From the NCBI RefSeq assembly GCF_021228125.1, contig NZ_JAJQQS010000017.1, forward strand, positions 124,001 through 188,000: a DNA stretch of 64,000 nucleotides, written 5' to 3'. The notes beneath the pieces are model-generated. The model saw nothing but the letters and a program-made list of their open reading frames with translations. It was not told the origin of the DNA and did not search any database. The stretch is from Streptomyces albireticuli (GTDB taxonomy: Bacteria > Actinomycetota > Actinomycetes > Streptomycetales > Streptomycetaceae). The first letter of the stretch is position 1; each line of letters starts with the position of its first letter. This document shows positions 26,950-35,022 of the stretch, one piece after another. Both the position numbers and the translations under genes were made by a program.

Positions 26950-27599
26950 CGCGCCGCCCCGAGTGCGGCCCGCAGGGTGTCGGCGGGCAGGGCGGGGCGC
27001 TCCTCGCCCTCGCGCCCGGTCAGCGCGGCCCATTCCTCCTCGGGCCAGCTGTGCCGGTGCTCCGCGCCGGTCGCGCAGCCACAGGCCGCGTCCCCGCACC
27101 GGCAGGCCGGGTTGACGCACAGGACGGCCTGCCGGGCCGGGAAGAGGCGCAGGGACACCGAGTCGCACAAGGGGCAGCGGCCGTCCACGCGGAAGAGCGG
27201 CTCCGCCTCGCCCAGCGCCCGGCCGCAGCGCCCGGACATGCGCCGGGCCTCGCTCAGGACGTGCTCGGCGAGCACGGCGTCCACGCCGGGGGCATCCAGC
27301 AGCCCGGCGATGCGGCGCAACCGCTCGGGGACCGGGGCCTTGCGGGGCCGGCCCTGGCCGAGGCGCTCGCGGACGGCTTCCTCCAGCTCGATGACGCCGT
27401 CGGTGACGTCCCTGATGGCGTCGGAGACGTCGAGCCGCAGAGGCGCGGAGCCGCCGCCCGCGGGCCCGCCGCGCGGGGTGCGCGAGGGGCGCGGGCCGGT
27501 GCGGCCCGGGGCGAGTTCGGCGAGCAGCTCGGGGAACTGACGCCCGAGCAGGTCGAGCCAGACGCGGGTGTGGACAGCTGCGGTGCTGATCTCGTTCAT
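26946..27599 (-). CDS. Zinc-ribbon hypothetical protein
   Basis: 217 residues, not recognised by name. Helical N-terminal half (WLDLLGRQFPELLAELAPG; DVTDGVIELEEAVRERLG), then Cys pairs CPLCDSVSLRLF, CVNPACRCGDAAC and GC that look like a zinc ribbon and second metal site. Proteins of this form occur beside HTH proteins in Streptomyces phages. Probably DNA-associated regulator or early phage-type gene (inference). Confidence 0.7.
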   Translation of the reverse strand: MNEISTAAVHTRVWLDLLGRQFPELLAELAPGRTGPRPSRTPRGGPAGGGSAPLRLDVSDAIRDVTDGVIELEEAVRERLGQGRPRKAPVPERLRRIAGLLDAPGVDAVLAEHVLSEARRMSGRCGRALGEAEPLFRVDGRCPLCDSVSLRLFPARQAVLCVNPACRCGDAACGCATGAEHRHSWPEEEWAALTGREGEERPALPADTLRAALGAAR

Positions 27600-28049
27600 G
27601 ACGGAGACCCTTCACGGCCGTTGCTTTCGAGCGGGCCGCCGCGGACGACGCCGAACCGGGTGGTCGCGAGGTCCGCGGCCGGTGGCCGCTGCTCGACGTT
27701 CGGATGGTGCGGTGGTGAATGCGGTAATTGCAGGCGCGCAACGCTGGACCCCTTCCGCCGGCGCGGCCGGAGGGAGCCGGGCGCGCGCCGCCGGGCAGGA
27801 ACCCGGGGCGAAGGAGGGTGGATGACGTGGATGAAGTGAGCGGGATCAGGGAAGAATTGCCGAACAGTCTTCGAACATATTTGCGAGCTCGAATGAATTT
27901 TTCCACGTTGCGCGCACGCGCGCAACAACAATTTTCTCCACAGGGCCTCCACAGCCCACCTGGAGCCGTAGGGCACCGCGATCCCTCGCGCACATTTCGC
28001 ACGCGCACGCGCGTTAGTCTGGTGCGCGGATGGAGGGAGCGGGTTTGCG
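27600..28049. promoter_or_regulatory. Divergent control region of tail-block regulators
   Basis: 450 bp with no credible gene between the minus-strand zinc-ribbon gene and the plus-strand XRE gene. A low-GC tract at about 27845-27945 marks likely promoters. GCGCGCAAC occurs at 27734-27742 and within the palindrome at 27907. Confidence 0.6.
27907..27926. promoter_or_regulatory. Perfect palindrome, likely repressor operator
   Basis: GTTGCGCGC-AC-GCGCGCAAC, 9-bp arms around 2 bp, in the AT-rich divergent promoter region about 125 bp before the XRE gene. A typical site for a dimeric HTH repressor. Confidence 0.6.
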
Positions 28050-28490
28050 ATGAAGGACACCCTGGAGGAGTTCGCAGCCTGGATGGAGGGCCTGATGAGG
28101 TCCCGCGGCTACGACATCGATCATCCCCGAGGCGGCGGCCGGTCCAGGATCGCCGACGACGCCGGGGTCCACCGCGCGGCCGTCACCCGGCTGTTGCAGC
28201 GACAGAGCATGCCCGACCTCGCCACCATGCGCGGGCTGGCGCGGGCCCTGGACGTACCCGTGCGGGACGTGCTGATCAAGTCCGGCAAACTGACGGAAGC
28301 CGATCTGCCGCTACCCGTGACGTACGCTCAGAACAGGGCAGCGGACAGCCGGGGGATCACTCTGGAGGAGGCCGCCGAACTCCTCGGGATTCCCGATGAG
28401 AGGCGCGCGCTCTTCCTCCAAGTGGCGGCACCGTTCCTGCCGTCGGGGGAGGGGAACGCTCAGCGACGGAAGGCAGCAGGCCACGGCTGA
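28050..28490 (+). CDS. XRE-family regulator
   Basis: 146 residues. The HTH covers about 20-80 (RIADDAGVHRAAVTRLLQRQ then MPDLATMRGLARALDVPVRDV), the Cro/C1-type fold. The rest is a helical tail (ITLEEAAELLGIPDERRALFLQV) that may dimerise. It is the only plus-strand regulator facing the tail block and sits beside a perfect palindrome, so it is the best candidate for the block's repressor. GGAGGGAG lies about 12 bases before the ATG. Confidence 0.85.
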   Translation: MKDTLEEFAAWMEGLMRSRGYDIDHPRGGGRSRIADDAGVHRAAVTRLLQRQSMPDLATMRGLARALDVPVRDVLIKSGKLTEADLPLPVTYAQNRAADSRGITLEEAAELLGIPDERRALFLQVAAPFLPSGEGNAQRRKAAGHG

Positions 28491-28510
28491 GGGGAAGGCA
28501 GGGGGCACGC

Positions 28511-28906
28511 ATGGGCACAGATCAGGGGATATCGGAGCATCACCGCCCCGCCGACGGGCCGGACGAGCCAGGCGCCGGCCGCCCCCGACCCATCACCCTC
28601 GACTCCGGAGAACTCGCCGGACTACTCCTGGAGATGGGCCGCGCCGCGACCGAGGGCGAGCTCGGCGTCTACCCCCGCGACGAGCTGGAGCGCGCCCGCG
28701 AATCGGGCTACGCGCAGGGCTGGCAGGACGCCATGCGCTATGTGGCCGAGCAGGGCGGCGCCGACCCGCAGCACACCACGCTCGCGGATGTCATCGCCCT
28801 CATCGACTCCCCCCTTCCGTCCCCCCGGGCCAGCGATCTGCGCGCCCAGGAGCCGCTGATGCCGCACCGCAAGCGCAAGCCGGGGGGCGACCAGCGCTCG
28901 GGATGA
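28511..28906 (+). CDS. Hypothetical companion of XRE regulator
   Basis: 131 residues, not recognised. The centre is helical (GELAGLLLEMGRAATEGELG; ELERARESGYAQGWQDAMRYV) with Pro/Arg-rich disordered ends. It follows the XRE gene by 20 bp with AGGGGGC upstream, so they form an operon. XRE genes are often followed by a small partner that modifies repressor stability (inference). Confidence 0.65.
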   Translation: MGTDQGISEHHRPADGPDEPGAGRPRPITLDSGELAGLLLEMGRAATEGELGVYPRDELERARESGYAQGWQDAMRYVAEQGGADPQHTTLADVIALIDSPLPSPRASDLRAQEPLMPHRKRKPGGDQRSG

Positions 28907-28941
28907 GCTGGTGAGCCCTCGGACGAACGGGCCGCCCCGGA

Positions 28942-29047
28942 CGGAACGGCGCGCCCTCGCGCCTTACGGCTCACTCCGACCTGAACGGCGCTTTCTCGCG
29001 CCTTACGGCTCACCCCGACCGGAACAGCGCTTCCTCGCGTCTTACGG
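28942..29047. repeat. 39-bp tandem repeat, 2.7 copies
   Basis: Units starting at 28942, 28981 and 29020, each with GAACGGCG...CTCGCGCCTTACGGC. They fill the convergent gap between the tail-block companion gene and the MBL gene and mark the edge of the accessory block. Confidence 0.75.
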
Positions 29048-29049
29048 CG

Positions 29050-29880
29050 TCAGATCAGCCCGTGCTCCCCCAGATAGTCCAGCTGCGCCCGCACGGACAG
29101 CTCCGCCGCGGGCCACAGGGACCGGTCGACGTCCGCGTAGACGTGGGCGACCACCTCGGCCAGCGTGCGGTGGCCGCTCTCCACGGCGGTCTCCACCTGC
29201 GCGAGCCGCTTCGCCCGGTGGACCAGGTAGTAGTCGATGGCGCCCCGGGCGTCGGTCAGCACGGGCCCGTGGGCGGGCAGCACCAGCTCCACCCCCTCCT
29301 CGACGACGAGGGCCCGCAGCCGGCGCAGCGAGTCCAGGTAGTCGCCGAGCCGCCCGTCGGGATGGGCGACGACGGTCGTGCCCCGGCCCAGGACCGTGTC
29401 GCCGGTGAGCAGCGCCCGGTCGGCGGGAAGGTGGAAGCACAGGGAGTCCGCGGTGTGGCCGGGGGTGGAGATGACGTGCAGCTCCAGGCCGCCGGTGGTG
29501 ATCACGTCCCCCACGCCGAGCCCCTCGCCCCCCAGACGCAGCGCCGGGTCCAGCGCCCGCACCCGCGTCCCGGTGAGCTCCGCGAAGCGGGCCGCGCCGT
29601 CCGAGTGGTCGGGGTGGCCGTGGCTGAGGAGGGTGAGGGCCACCCGCTTGCCCGCCGCCTCGGCGGTGGCGACGACGGCCCGGAGGTGGGTCTCGTCGAG
29701 CGGGCCGGGGTCGATGACGACGGCGAGGTCGGAGTCGGGTTCGGCGACGATCCAGGTGTTGGTGCCGTCGAGCGTCATCGCGGACGGGTTGGGCGCGAGC
29801 ACACAGGTCGCCCGGGCGGTCGCGGGACCGCCGGGCGCGCCCTCGCGGGGCCGGCCGGGGAGATCGGTCGCGGATGTCAT
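29050..29880 (-). CDS. MBL-fold metallo-hydrolase
   Basis: 276 residues with the zinc-binding signature LLSHGHPDHSDGAARF (HxHxDH), HVISTPGHTADSLCF for the next His, and GDTVLGRGTT for the bridging Asp. The C-terminal helix set (DYYLVHRAKRLAQVETAVESG) is that of the glyoxalase II/LACTB2-like group. It hydrolyses a thioester, phosphodiester or lactone; the substrate is not determinable. ATGA overlap with the Nudix gene upstream suggests that both act on one metabolite class. Confidence 0.9.
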   Translation of the reverse strand: MTSATDLPGRPREGAPGGPATARATCVLAPNPSAMTLDGTNTWIVAEPDSDLAVVIDPGPLDETHLRAVVATAEAAGKRVALTLLSHGHPDHSDGAARFAELTGTRVRALDPALRLGGEGLGVGDVITTGGLELHVISTPGHTADSLCFHLPADRALLTGDTVLGRGTTVVAHPDGRLGDYLDSLRRLRALVVEEGVELVLPAHGPVLTDARGAIDYYLVHRAKRLAQVETAVESGHRTLAEVVAHVYADVDRSLWPAAELSVRAQLDYLGEHGLI

Positions 29881-30770
29881 GAGTCGGCCTCCGAAGGTCC
29901 CGGAACGGTGTGGTGGGCGGCCACGTGCTTGGTGAATTCGTCGTGCCCGGGCCAGCTCAGCACGATCTCGCCCTCGACGAGGCGCGCTCGCGCGAGTACG
30001 GGCGTGAGATCCCGCTCACCCGCCGCGGCGAGGGCCTCCCCCACCGAGCCGTAAGGGAGGAGGGACCGCAGTGTGGAGATGGTCGGCGGCATCATCAGCA
30101 GGTCGCCCCGGTCGTAACCGGCGGCGGCCTCGGCCGGGCTGATCCACTCGACGCGATCGGCCTCCGTGGAGGCGTTGCGGGTGCGCTGCCCCTCCGGGAG
30201 GGCGGCCACGAAGAACCAGGTGTCGTAGCGGCGCGGCTCGAACTCCGGGGTGATCCAGCGGGCCCAGCCGCCGAGGAGGTCGCTGCGCAGGACCAGGCCG
30301 CGCCGGTCGAGGAAGTCGCCGAAGGCCAGCTCCCGGCTGACCAGGGCGGCCCGGTCGGCCTCCCAGCCGGCGTCGGTGGTGTCCGCGACGACGGTGCCGG
30401 GCGTGGGCCCGGCCAGCAGCACGCCGGCCTCCTCGAAGGTCTCCCGGACGGCGGCGCAGACGATGGCCTGGGCCACGGCGGCGTCCACGCCCAGGCGGGC
30501 GGCCCACCGCTCGCGCGAAGGCCCGGCCCAGGGCACGTCGCGCGCGTCCCGCGGGTCGACCGAACCCCCCGGATACGCGTACGCGCCTCCGGCGAAGGCC
30601 ATGGAGGCGCGTCTGCGCAGCATGTGGACGGCGGGGCCGCCCTCTCCGTCACGGAGCAGCAGCACCGTGGCCGCGCGGCGCGGCGCCGCGGGCTGGAGCT
30701 CACCGTTCGTGAGCGCTCTGATCCGGTCCGGCCACTCCGGCGGGTACCACTGGCCGTTCGAAGTCGACAT
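29877..30770 (-). CDS. Nudix hydrolase
   Basis: 297 residues. The N-terminal part reads AATVLLLRDGEGGPAVHMLRR and ASMAFAGGAYAYPGGSVD; the helix AAVRETFEEAGVLLAGP is the core of the Nudix box (REUxEExGU). It has the long insertion between the glycine loop and the helix seen in NUDT19/RppH-unlike acyl-CoA-type members, so acyl-CoA or a nucleotide derivative is a plausible substrate (inference). Translationally coupled to the MBL hydrolase. Confidence 0.88.
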   Translation of the reverse strand: MSTSNGQWYPPEWPDRIRALTNGELQPAAPRRAATVLLLRDGEGGPAVHMLRRRASMAFAGGAYAYPGGSVDPRDARDVPWAGPSRERWAARLGVDAAVAQAIVCAAVRETFEEAGVLLAGPTPGTVVADTTDAGWEADRAALVSRELAFGDFLDRRGLVLRSDLLGGWARWITPEFEPRRYDTWFFVAALPEGQRTRNASTEADRVEWISPAEAAAGYDRGDLLMMPPTISTLRSLLPYGSVGEALAAAGERDLTPVLARARLVEGEIVLSWPGHDEFTKHVAAHHTVPGPSEADS

Positions 30771-30838
30771 GGCCGGATGCTATGCGCTCACGCGCGGATG
30801 TTCGAGGGGAACCGGCCCGTACCGGCCGCCTCGGAGGA

Positions 30839-31303
30839 TCAGTCCCGGACCTCGACCAGGAACTCGACCTCGACCGGCGCGTCCAGCGGCAGCACCGCGA
30901 CGCCCACGGCGGAGCGCGCGTGCACGCCCTTCTCGCCGAAGATCTCGCCCAGCAGCTCGCTCGTGCCGTTGAGGACACCGGGCTGGCCGGTGAAGTCCGC
31001 GGCGGAGGCGACGAAGCCGACGACCTTCACCACGCGGACGATCTTGTCGAGGTCGCCGACGACGGACTTCACCGCGGCCAGACCGTTGAGCGCGCAGACC
31101 GCCGCGAGCTCCTTGGCCTGCTCGGCGCTGACCTCGGCGCCGACCTTGCCGGTCACGGGGATGGCACCCTTGACCATCGGCAGCTGGCCCGCCGTGTAGA
31201 CGTACGCGCCACTGCGCACGGCCGGCTGGTAGGCGGCCAGCGGCGGCACGACGTCCGGCAGTGTCAGGCCGAGCTCGGCCAGCCGTGCCTCGACGGCACT
31301 CAC
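30839..31303 (-). CDS. RidA-family protein
   Basis: 154 residues of the YjgF/RidA superfamily (trimeric enamine/imine deaminases). Visible: GAYVYTAGQLPMVKG, ALNGLAAVKSVVGDLDKIVRVVKV and HARSAVGVAVLPLDAPVEVEF. The usual catalytic Arg in the R(S/T)xV(G/A)V motif is present as ARSAVGV. GTG 31303 overlaps the stop of the DUF4177 gene (GTGA) and has GGGAGAAGGC upstream; a longer frame to 31450 is not used. Confidence 0.9.
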   Translation of the reverse strand: MSAVEARLAELGLTLPDVVPPLAAYQPAVRSGAYVYTAGQLPMVKGAIPVTGKVGAEVSAEQAKELAAVCALNGLAAVKSVVGDLDKIVRVVKVVGFVASAADFTGQPGVLNGTSELLGEIFGEKGVHARSAVGVAVLPLDAPVEVEFLVEVRD

Positions 31304-31458
31304 GCCTTCTCCCGCTTGAGGTAGGCCACCAGCTGCTCCGGGTTGTTCGGGCCCGGAACGACCTGGACGAGCTCCCAGCCGTCCTCGCCCCAGGTGTCCA
31401 GAATCTGCTTGGTCGCGTGCACGAGGAGCGGCACGGTCGCGTATTCCCACTTGGTCAT
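31300..31458 (-). CDS. DUF4177-type small protein
   Basis: 52 residues beginning MTKWEYATVPLLVHATKQIL, then DTWGEDGWELVQVVPGPN. The motif GWELV after WEY is characteristic of DUF4177. Function unknown. Coupled to RidA by GTGA. Divergent from the ATPase pair. Confidence 0.85.
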   Translation of the reverse strand: MTKWEYATVPLLVHATKQILDTWGEDGWELVQVVPGPNNPEQLVAYLKREKA

Positions 31459-31530
31459 GGGCCCGACTGTAATGCCTGACACCGGCAGCCTCGTGCGTAG
31501 CCCGCTCGGCGACTGGTTAGGCTCCGATTC

Positions 31531-32526
31531 ATGAGCAGGCTCCATGTCGTCAGCGGCAAGGGCGGAACCGGTAAGACCACGGTGGCCGCGGCCCTCGCGC
31601 TCGCCCTCGCCGCCGAGGGCAGACGCACCCTTCTGGTCGAGGTCGAAGGACGGCAGGGCATCGCCCAGCTCTTCGAGACCGAGGCGCTGCCCTACGAGGA
31701 GCGCAGGATCGCGGTCGCCCCGGGCGGCGGCGGTGAGGTGTTCGCCCTGGCGATCGACGCCGAGCGGGCCCTCCTCGACTACCTCCAGATGTTCTACAAG
31801 CTCGGCAGCGCCGGGCGCGCCCTCAAGAAGCTCGGCGCGATCGACTTCGCGACGACCATCGCGCCGGGCCTGCGGGACGTCCTCCTTACGGGCAAGGCGT
31901 GCGAAGCCGTCCGCCGTAAGGACCGAGCGGGCCGTTTCGTCTACGACCACGTGATCATGGACGCGCCGCCCACGGGCCGGATCACGCGCTTCCTCAACGT
32001 CAACGACGAGGTCGCCGGGCTGGCCCGGATCGGCCCCATCCACAATCAGGCGCAGGCCGTGATGCGGGTACTCAAGTCGCCCGAGACCGCAGTGCACTTG
32101 GTGACTCTCCTGGAGGAGATGCCGGTCCAGGAGACCGTGGACGGCATCGCCGAGCTGCGCGCGGCCCAGCTGCCGGTGGGCGGCATCGTGATCAACATGG
32201 TGCGCCCGGAGATCCTGGACGAGGCCGCGGTGGAGGTCGCCGCGAACGGCGCCCGCGCGGAGGTCGCCGAGACGCTCCGGTACGCCCTGGAGCGGACGGG
32301 ACTCGGCGGCAACCGGCACCCGGGCCTCGCCGAGTCGCTGGTCGACCCGCTGGTGACCCAGGCCCGCGAGCACACCGAGCGGCTGGCCCTGGAACGCAGC
32401 GGCCGCACCGAGATAGCCGGGCTCGGCCTGCCCACGTACGAGCTTGAGCTCCTGGGCGACGGCATGGACCTGGCGGGGCTCTACCGCATGGCACGGGAAC
32501 TGCGGAAGCAAGGAGTGGCGCGTTGA
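31531..32526 (+). CDS. ArsA/Get3-like ATPase, first of pair
   Basis: 331 residues with deviant Walker A GKGGTGKTT (residues 9-17), switch region VDPEGRQG-like (LVEVEGRQGIAQLF) and HVIMDAPPTGRI, the ArsA switch II region. ArsA/Get3 proteins are dimeric ATPases for anion export or for handling tail-anchored proteins. In actinobacteria two such genes sit directly upstream of wblA. Coupled to the second ATPase by a TTGA overlap. Confidence 0.88.
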   Translation: MSRLHVVSGKGGTGKTTVAAALALALAAEGRRTLLVEVEGRQGIAQLFETEALPYEERRIAVAPGGGGEVFALAIDAERALLDYLQMFYKLGSAGRALKKLGAIDFATTIAPGLRDVLLTGKACEAVRRKDRAGRFVYDHVIMDAPPTGRITRFLNVNDEVAGLARIGPIHNQAQAVMRVLKSPETAVHLVTLLEEMPVQETVDGIAELRAAQLPVGGIVINMVRPEILDEAAVEVAANGARAEVAETLRYALERTGLGGNRHPGLAESLVDPLVTQAREHTERLALERSGRTEIAGLGLPTYELELLGDGMDLAGLYRMARELRKQGVAR

Positions 32527-34076
32527 CCCTGCCGGACCAGGCGAACGGCCTCGACAAGGCGGCCGTCCTCGACATCGACCCCGTACTGGACAACCCCCGC
32601 ACCCGCATCGTGGTGTGCTGCGGCTCGGGCGGCGTCGGCAAGACCACGACCGCGGCGGCGCTCGGCCTCCGCGCGGCCGAGCGGGGGCGGAAGGTCGTCG
32701 TCCTCACCATCGACCCGGCCCGCAGGCTCGCCCAGTCGATAGGCATCGACGCCCTCGACAACGTGCCGCGCCGGGTGCCCGGGACGGACACCTCCGCGGG
32801 CGGCGAGCTGTACGCCATGATGCTCGACATGAAGCGGACCTTCGACGAGATCGTCGAAGCGCACGCCGACGTGGAGCGCGCCCGCGCCATCCTGGAGAAC
32901 CCCTTCTACCAGTCCCTGTCGGCCGGCTTCGCGGGCACACAGGAGTACATGGCCATGGAGAAGCTCGGCCAGCTCCGCGCCCGCGACGAGTGGGACCTGA
33001 TCGTCGTGGACACCCCGCCGAGCCGCTCCGCGCTCGACTTCCTGGACGCGCCGGGGCGCCTGGGGTCCTTCCTGGACGGCAAGTTCATCAAGGTGCTGAT
33101 GGCACCCGCGAAGCTCGGCGGCCGGGCGGGGATGAAATTCCTGGGCGTCGGCATGTCCGTGATGAGTGGTCCCCTGAACAAACTGATGGGGGCCCAGCTG
33201 CTGCGTGACGTACAGACCTTCGTGGCGGCGATGGACACCATGTTCGGCGGATTCCGTACCCGCGCCGACGCCACGTACCGGTTGCTCCAGGCCCCCGGGA
33301 CGGCCTTCCTCGTCGTCGCGGCGCCGGAGCGGGACGCCCTGCGCGAGGCGGCGTACTTCGTGGAGCGGCTGGCCGCGGAGCGGATGCCACTGGCGGGGCT
33401 GGTGCTCAACCGGGTGCACGGCAGCGGGGCCGCCCGGCTCCCCGCGGACCGGGCGCTGGCCGCCGCGGAGGCGCTGCTGGACGGTGCCGGAGGGCAGCCC
33501 TCGGCCACCGTCCCGGCCCCCTCGGCGCCCCCGGGAGAAGGGGCGGGCGGGGCCGGGGAGGCGACGACCTCGGGGGATACGAGGCGTACATCGGATACGT
33601 CAGAAAATCTTGACGGTGGCGGCATTGTGGATCGTGACAGCGGGCAAGCTGGCTCACGTACCGTTGACGCCCCGGGTACCGGCACTCCCACGGTCCCGCA
33701 CCCTTCCGAGGGCACTCCCGAAAGCACTCCTGAGAGCAGGGGCCTCCCCCAGCCCGCCTCACCAGGAGACTCCACCGCACGGCTGACCGCCGGTCTGCTC
33801 CGGCTGCACGCCGAGCGGATGCGGGTGCTCGCACGCGAGCGCCGCACGCGTGACCGTTTCACCGCGCTGCACCCCGAGGTCGCGGTGGCGGAGGTCACCG
33901 CCCTGCCGGGTGATGTGCACGACCTGGCGGGACTGCGGGCGATCGGCGAACTGCTGGCCGCCCAGCCCGCTGCCGCGACCGTGGAGGGCGCCGTCGCGCA
34001 CTCCGGCACGACCGGAGCCGCCACAGAGGTCACCGGCGACGCCGTGGGCACGTCGGACGGTGATGCCGGGCAGTGA
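32523..34076 (+). CDS. ArsA/Get3-like ATPase, second of pair
   Basis: 517 residues. Walker A GSGGVGKTTT near residue 40, then VVVLTIDPARRLAQSIG, and LIVVDTPPSRSALDFLDAP (switch II). A Thr/Pro/Ser-rich segment (about residues 325-420), poorer in GC than its surroundings, interrupts the protein before the last helices (LTAGLLRLHAERMRVLARE). TTG start overlapping the previous stop, GGAG 7 bases upstream. The two genes probably form a heterodimer (inference). Confidence 0.88.
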   Translation: MTLPDQANGLDKAAVLDIDPVLDNPRTRIVVCCGSGGVGKTTTAAALGLRAAERGRKVVVLTIDPARRLAQSIGIDALDNVPRRVPGTDTSAGGELYAMMLDMKRTFDEIVEAHADVERARAILENPFYQSLSAGFAGTQEYMAMEKLGQLRARDEWDLIVVDTPPSRSALDFLDAPGRLGSFLDGKFIKVLMAPAKLGGRAGMKFLGVGMSVMSGPLNKLMGAQLLRDVQTFVAAMDTMFGGFRTRADATYRLLQAPGTAFLVVAAPERDALREAAYFVERLAAERMPLAGLVLNRVHGSGAARLPADRALAAAEALLDGAGGQPSATVPAPSAPPGEGAGGAGEATTSGDTRRTSDTSENLDGGGIVDRDSGQAGSRTVDAPGTGTPTVPHPSEGTPESTPESRGLPQPASPGDSTARLTAGLLRLHAERMRVLARERRTRDRFTALHPEVAVAEVTALPGDVHDLAGLRAIGELLAAQPAAATVEGAVAHSGTTGAATEVTGDAVGTSDGDAGQ

Positions 34077-34143
34077 TGCCGGGCGGTGTCGACGGGCCGT
34101 GTCGTCAGGCCGCGTTGCCGGAGCGACATCAGAAGCGTGGCAC

Positions 34144-34206
34144 CAGGACAGCGACGCCAGGACAGTGGCATCGGAACAGCGGCATTGGAACAACGACATC
34201 GGACGG
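34144..34206. repeat. Degenerate 14-15 bp tandem repeats
   Basis: CCAGGACAGCGACG and related units (CCAGGACAGTGGCAT, CGGAACAGCGGCAT, TGGAACAACGACAT) run head to tail in the gap between the ATPase gene and wblA. No function is evident. Confidence 0.5.
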
Positions 34207-34301
34207 CGCCACCGCGCACGGAGCCGATCCGAACCGGCCTCGCCGATCCGCACCGCCCGCCCGGAAGGCCATCCGGCCCGAGGCCCGGCCGACGGGCCCG
34301 G

Positions 34302-34637
34302 TCAGCCGACCGCGGCGTACGCGCCGTACTCCTCGTCGCCCAGCGGCAGAATGCCGGCGCCCCGCTCGTATTCCGTGCGGGCGGTCTCCAGGAGCCTGCG
34401 CCAGGAGGTCACCGTCGGGCGGCGCCTGAGCAGCGCGCGTCGCTCACGCTCCGTCATACCGCCCCACACACCGAACTCCACGCGGTTGTCCAGCGCGTCC
34501 GCGAGGCACTCGGTGCGCACCGGGCACCCGGTGCATACCGCCTTGGCCCGGTTCTGCGCTGCGCCCTGAACGAATAGTTCATCCGGATCGGTAGTGCGGC
34601 AGGCTGCCTGCGCACTCCAGTCGGTTACCCAGCCCAT
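34302..34637 (-). CDS. wblA: WhiB-like iron-sulfur regulator WblA
   Basis: 111 residues, the standard WblA length. Cys13, Cys35, Cys38 and Cys44 (CTGCPVRTEC) ligate the 4Fe-4S cluster, followed by the turn GVWGG (56-60) and the basic ERERRALLRRRP. WblA represses antibiotic production and promotes aerial development in Streptomyces, acting with sigma factors. ATG 34637 gives the conserved start MGWVTDWSAQAAC; a longer frame to 34694 is less likely. The promoter region of about 385 bp to the divergent PBP gene is long, as expected for a developmentally controlled gene. Confidence 0.95.
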   Translation of the reverse strand: MGWVTDWSAQAACRTTDPDELFVQGAAQNRAKAVCTGCPVRTECLADALDNRVEFGVWGGMTERERRALLRRRPTVTSWRRLLETARTEYERGAGILPLGDEEYGAYAAVG

Positions 34638-35022
34638 GCTGGCGCCGTCCTCTCCCGAATCGAGGCTCCCCCACGGCGGCAGCGGCATATTCACCGTTGC
34701 CAGTTGAGGACGTTACGGAAGGCGGACAGGGGGCAACACCCCCTTCGGGCCCAATCTTGGATGGCCCGAACGGACTATGCGTATGCGGCAGATCACCCAA
34801 CGGAGTGACGTGGCGACATCACCGACCAACCCCTGCATATCGGGGCAGTTCACTCTCACCACGGCGGGCATGGGGTGACACAGACGGCAATACGGACACG
34901 TCTCATCACTCACAAGAGTGAGGTCGAAGGTGGTGCCGAATGGCACCGCAGTGACTGGCGTGAAACAGCGTAGGCGAACACACGGGCGTCTGTCCGCCGA
35001 ATGAGAACGTAGGCTTCCCCCC
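34638..35022. promoter_or_regulatory. Long divergent region wblA/PBP
   Basis: 385 bp with no gene. Contains GACAC motifs (34878 and 34888 areas), which WhiA-type sites resemble, and a lower-GC tract near 34880-34930. No single operator could be assigned with confidence. Confidence 0.4.

Noticed and set aside
26353..27540. 395-residue plus-strand frame across the repeat array
   Set aside because: It is created by the 28-bp array and by the antisense of the zinc-ribbon gene; no start signal or domain.
14945..28906. Complete prophage
   Set aside because: No integrase, capsid, portal, terminase or replication genes and no flanking att repeats were seen.
14945..28906. Contractile injection system
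   Set aside because: No sheath, AAA+ ATPase, spike or wedge baseplate genes; tube and Dit-like proteins fit a non-contractile tail.
34302..34694. Longer WblA start at 34694
   Set aside because: The extra 19 residues have no support; conserved WblA begins MGWVTDW at 34637.
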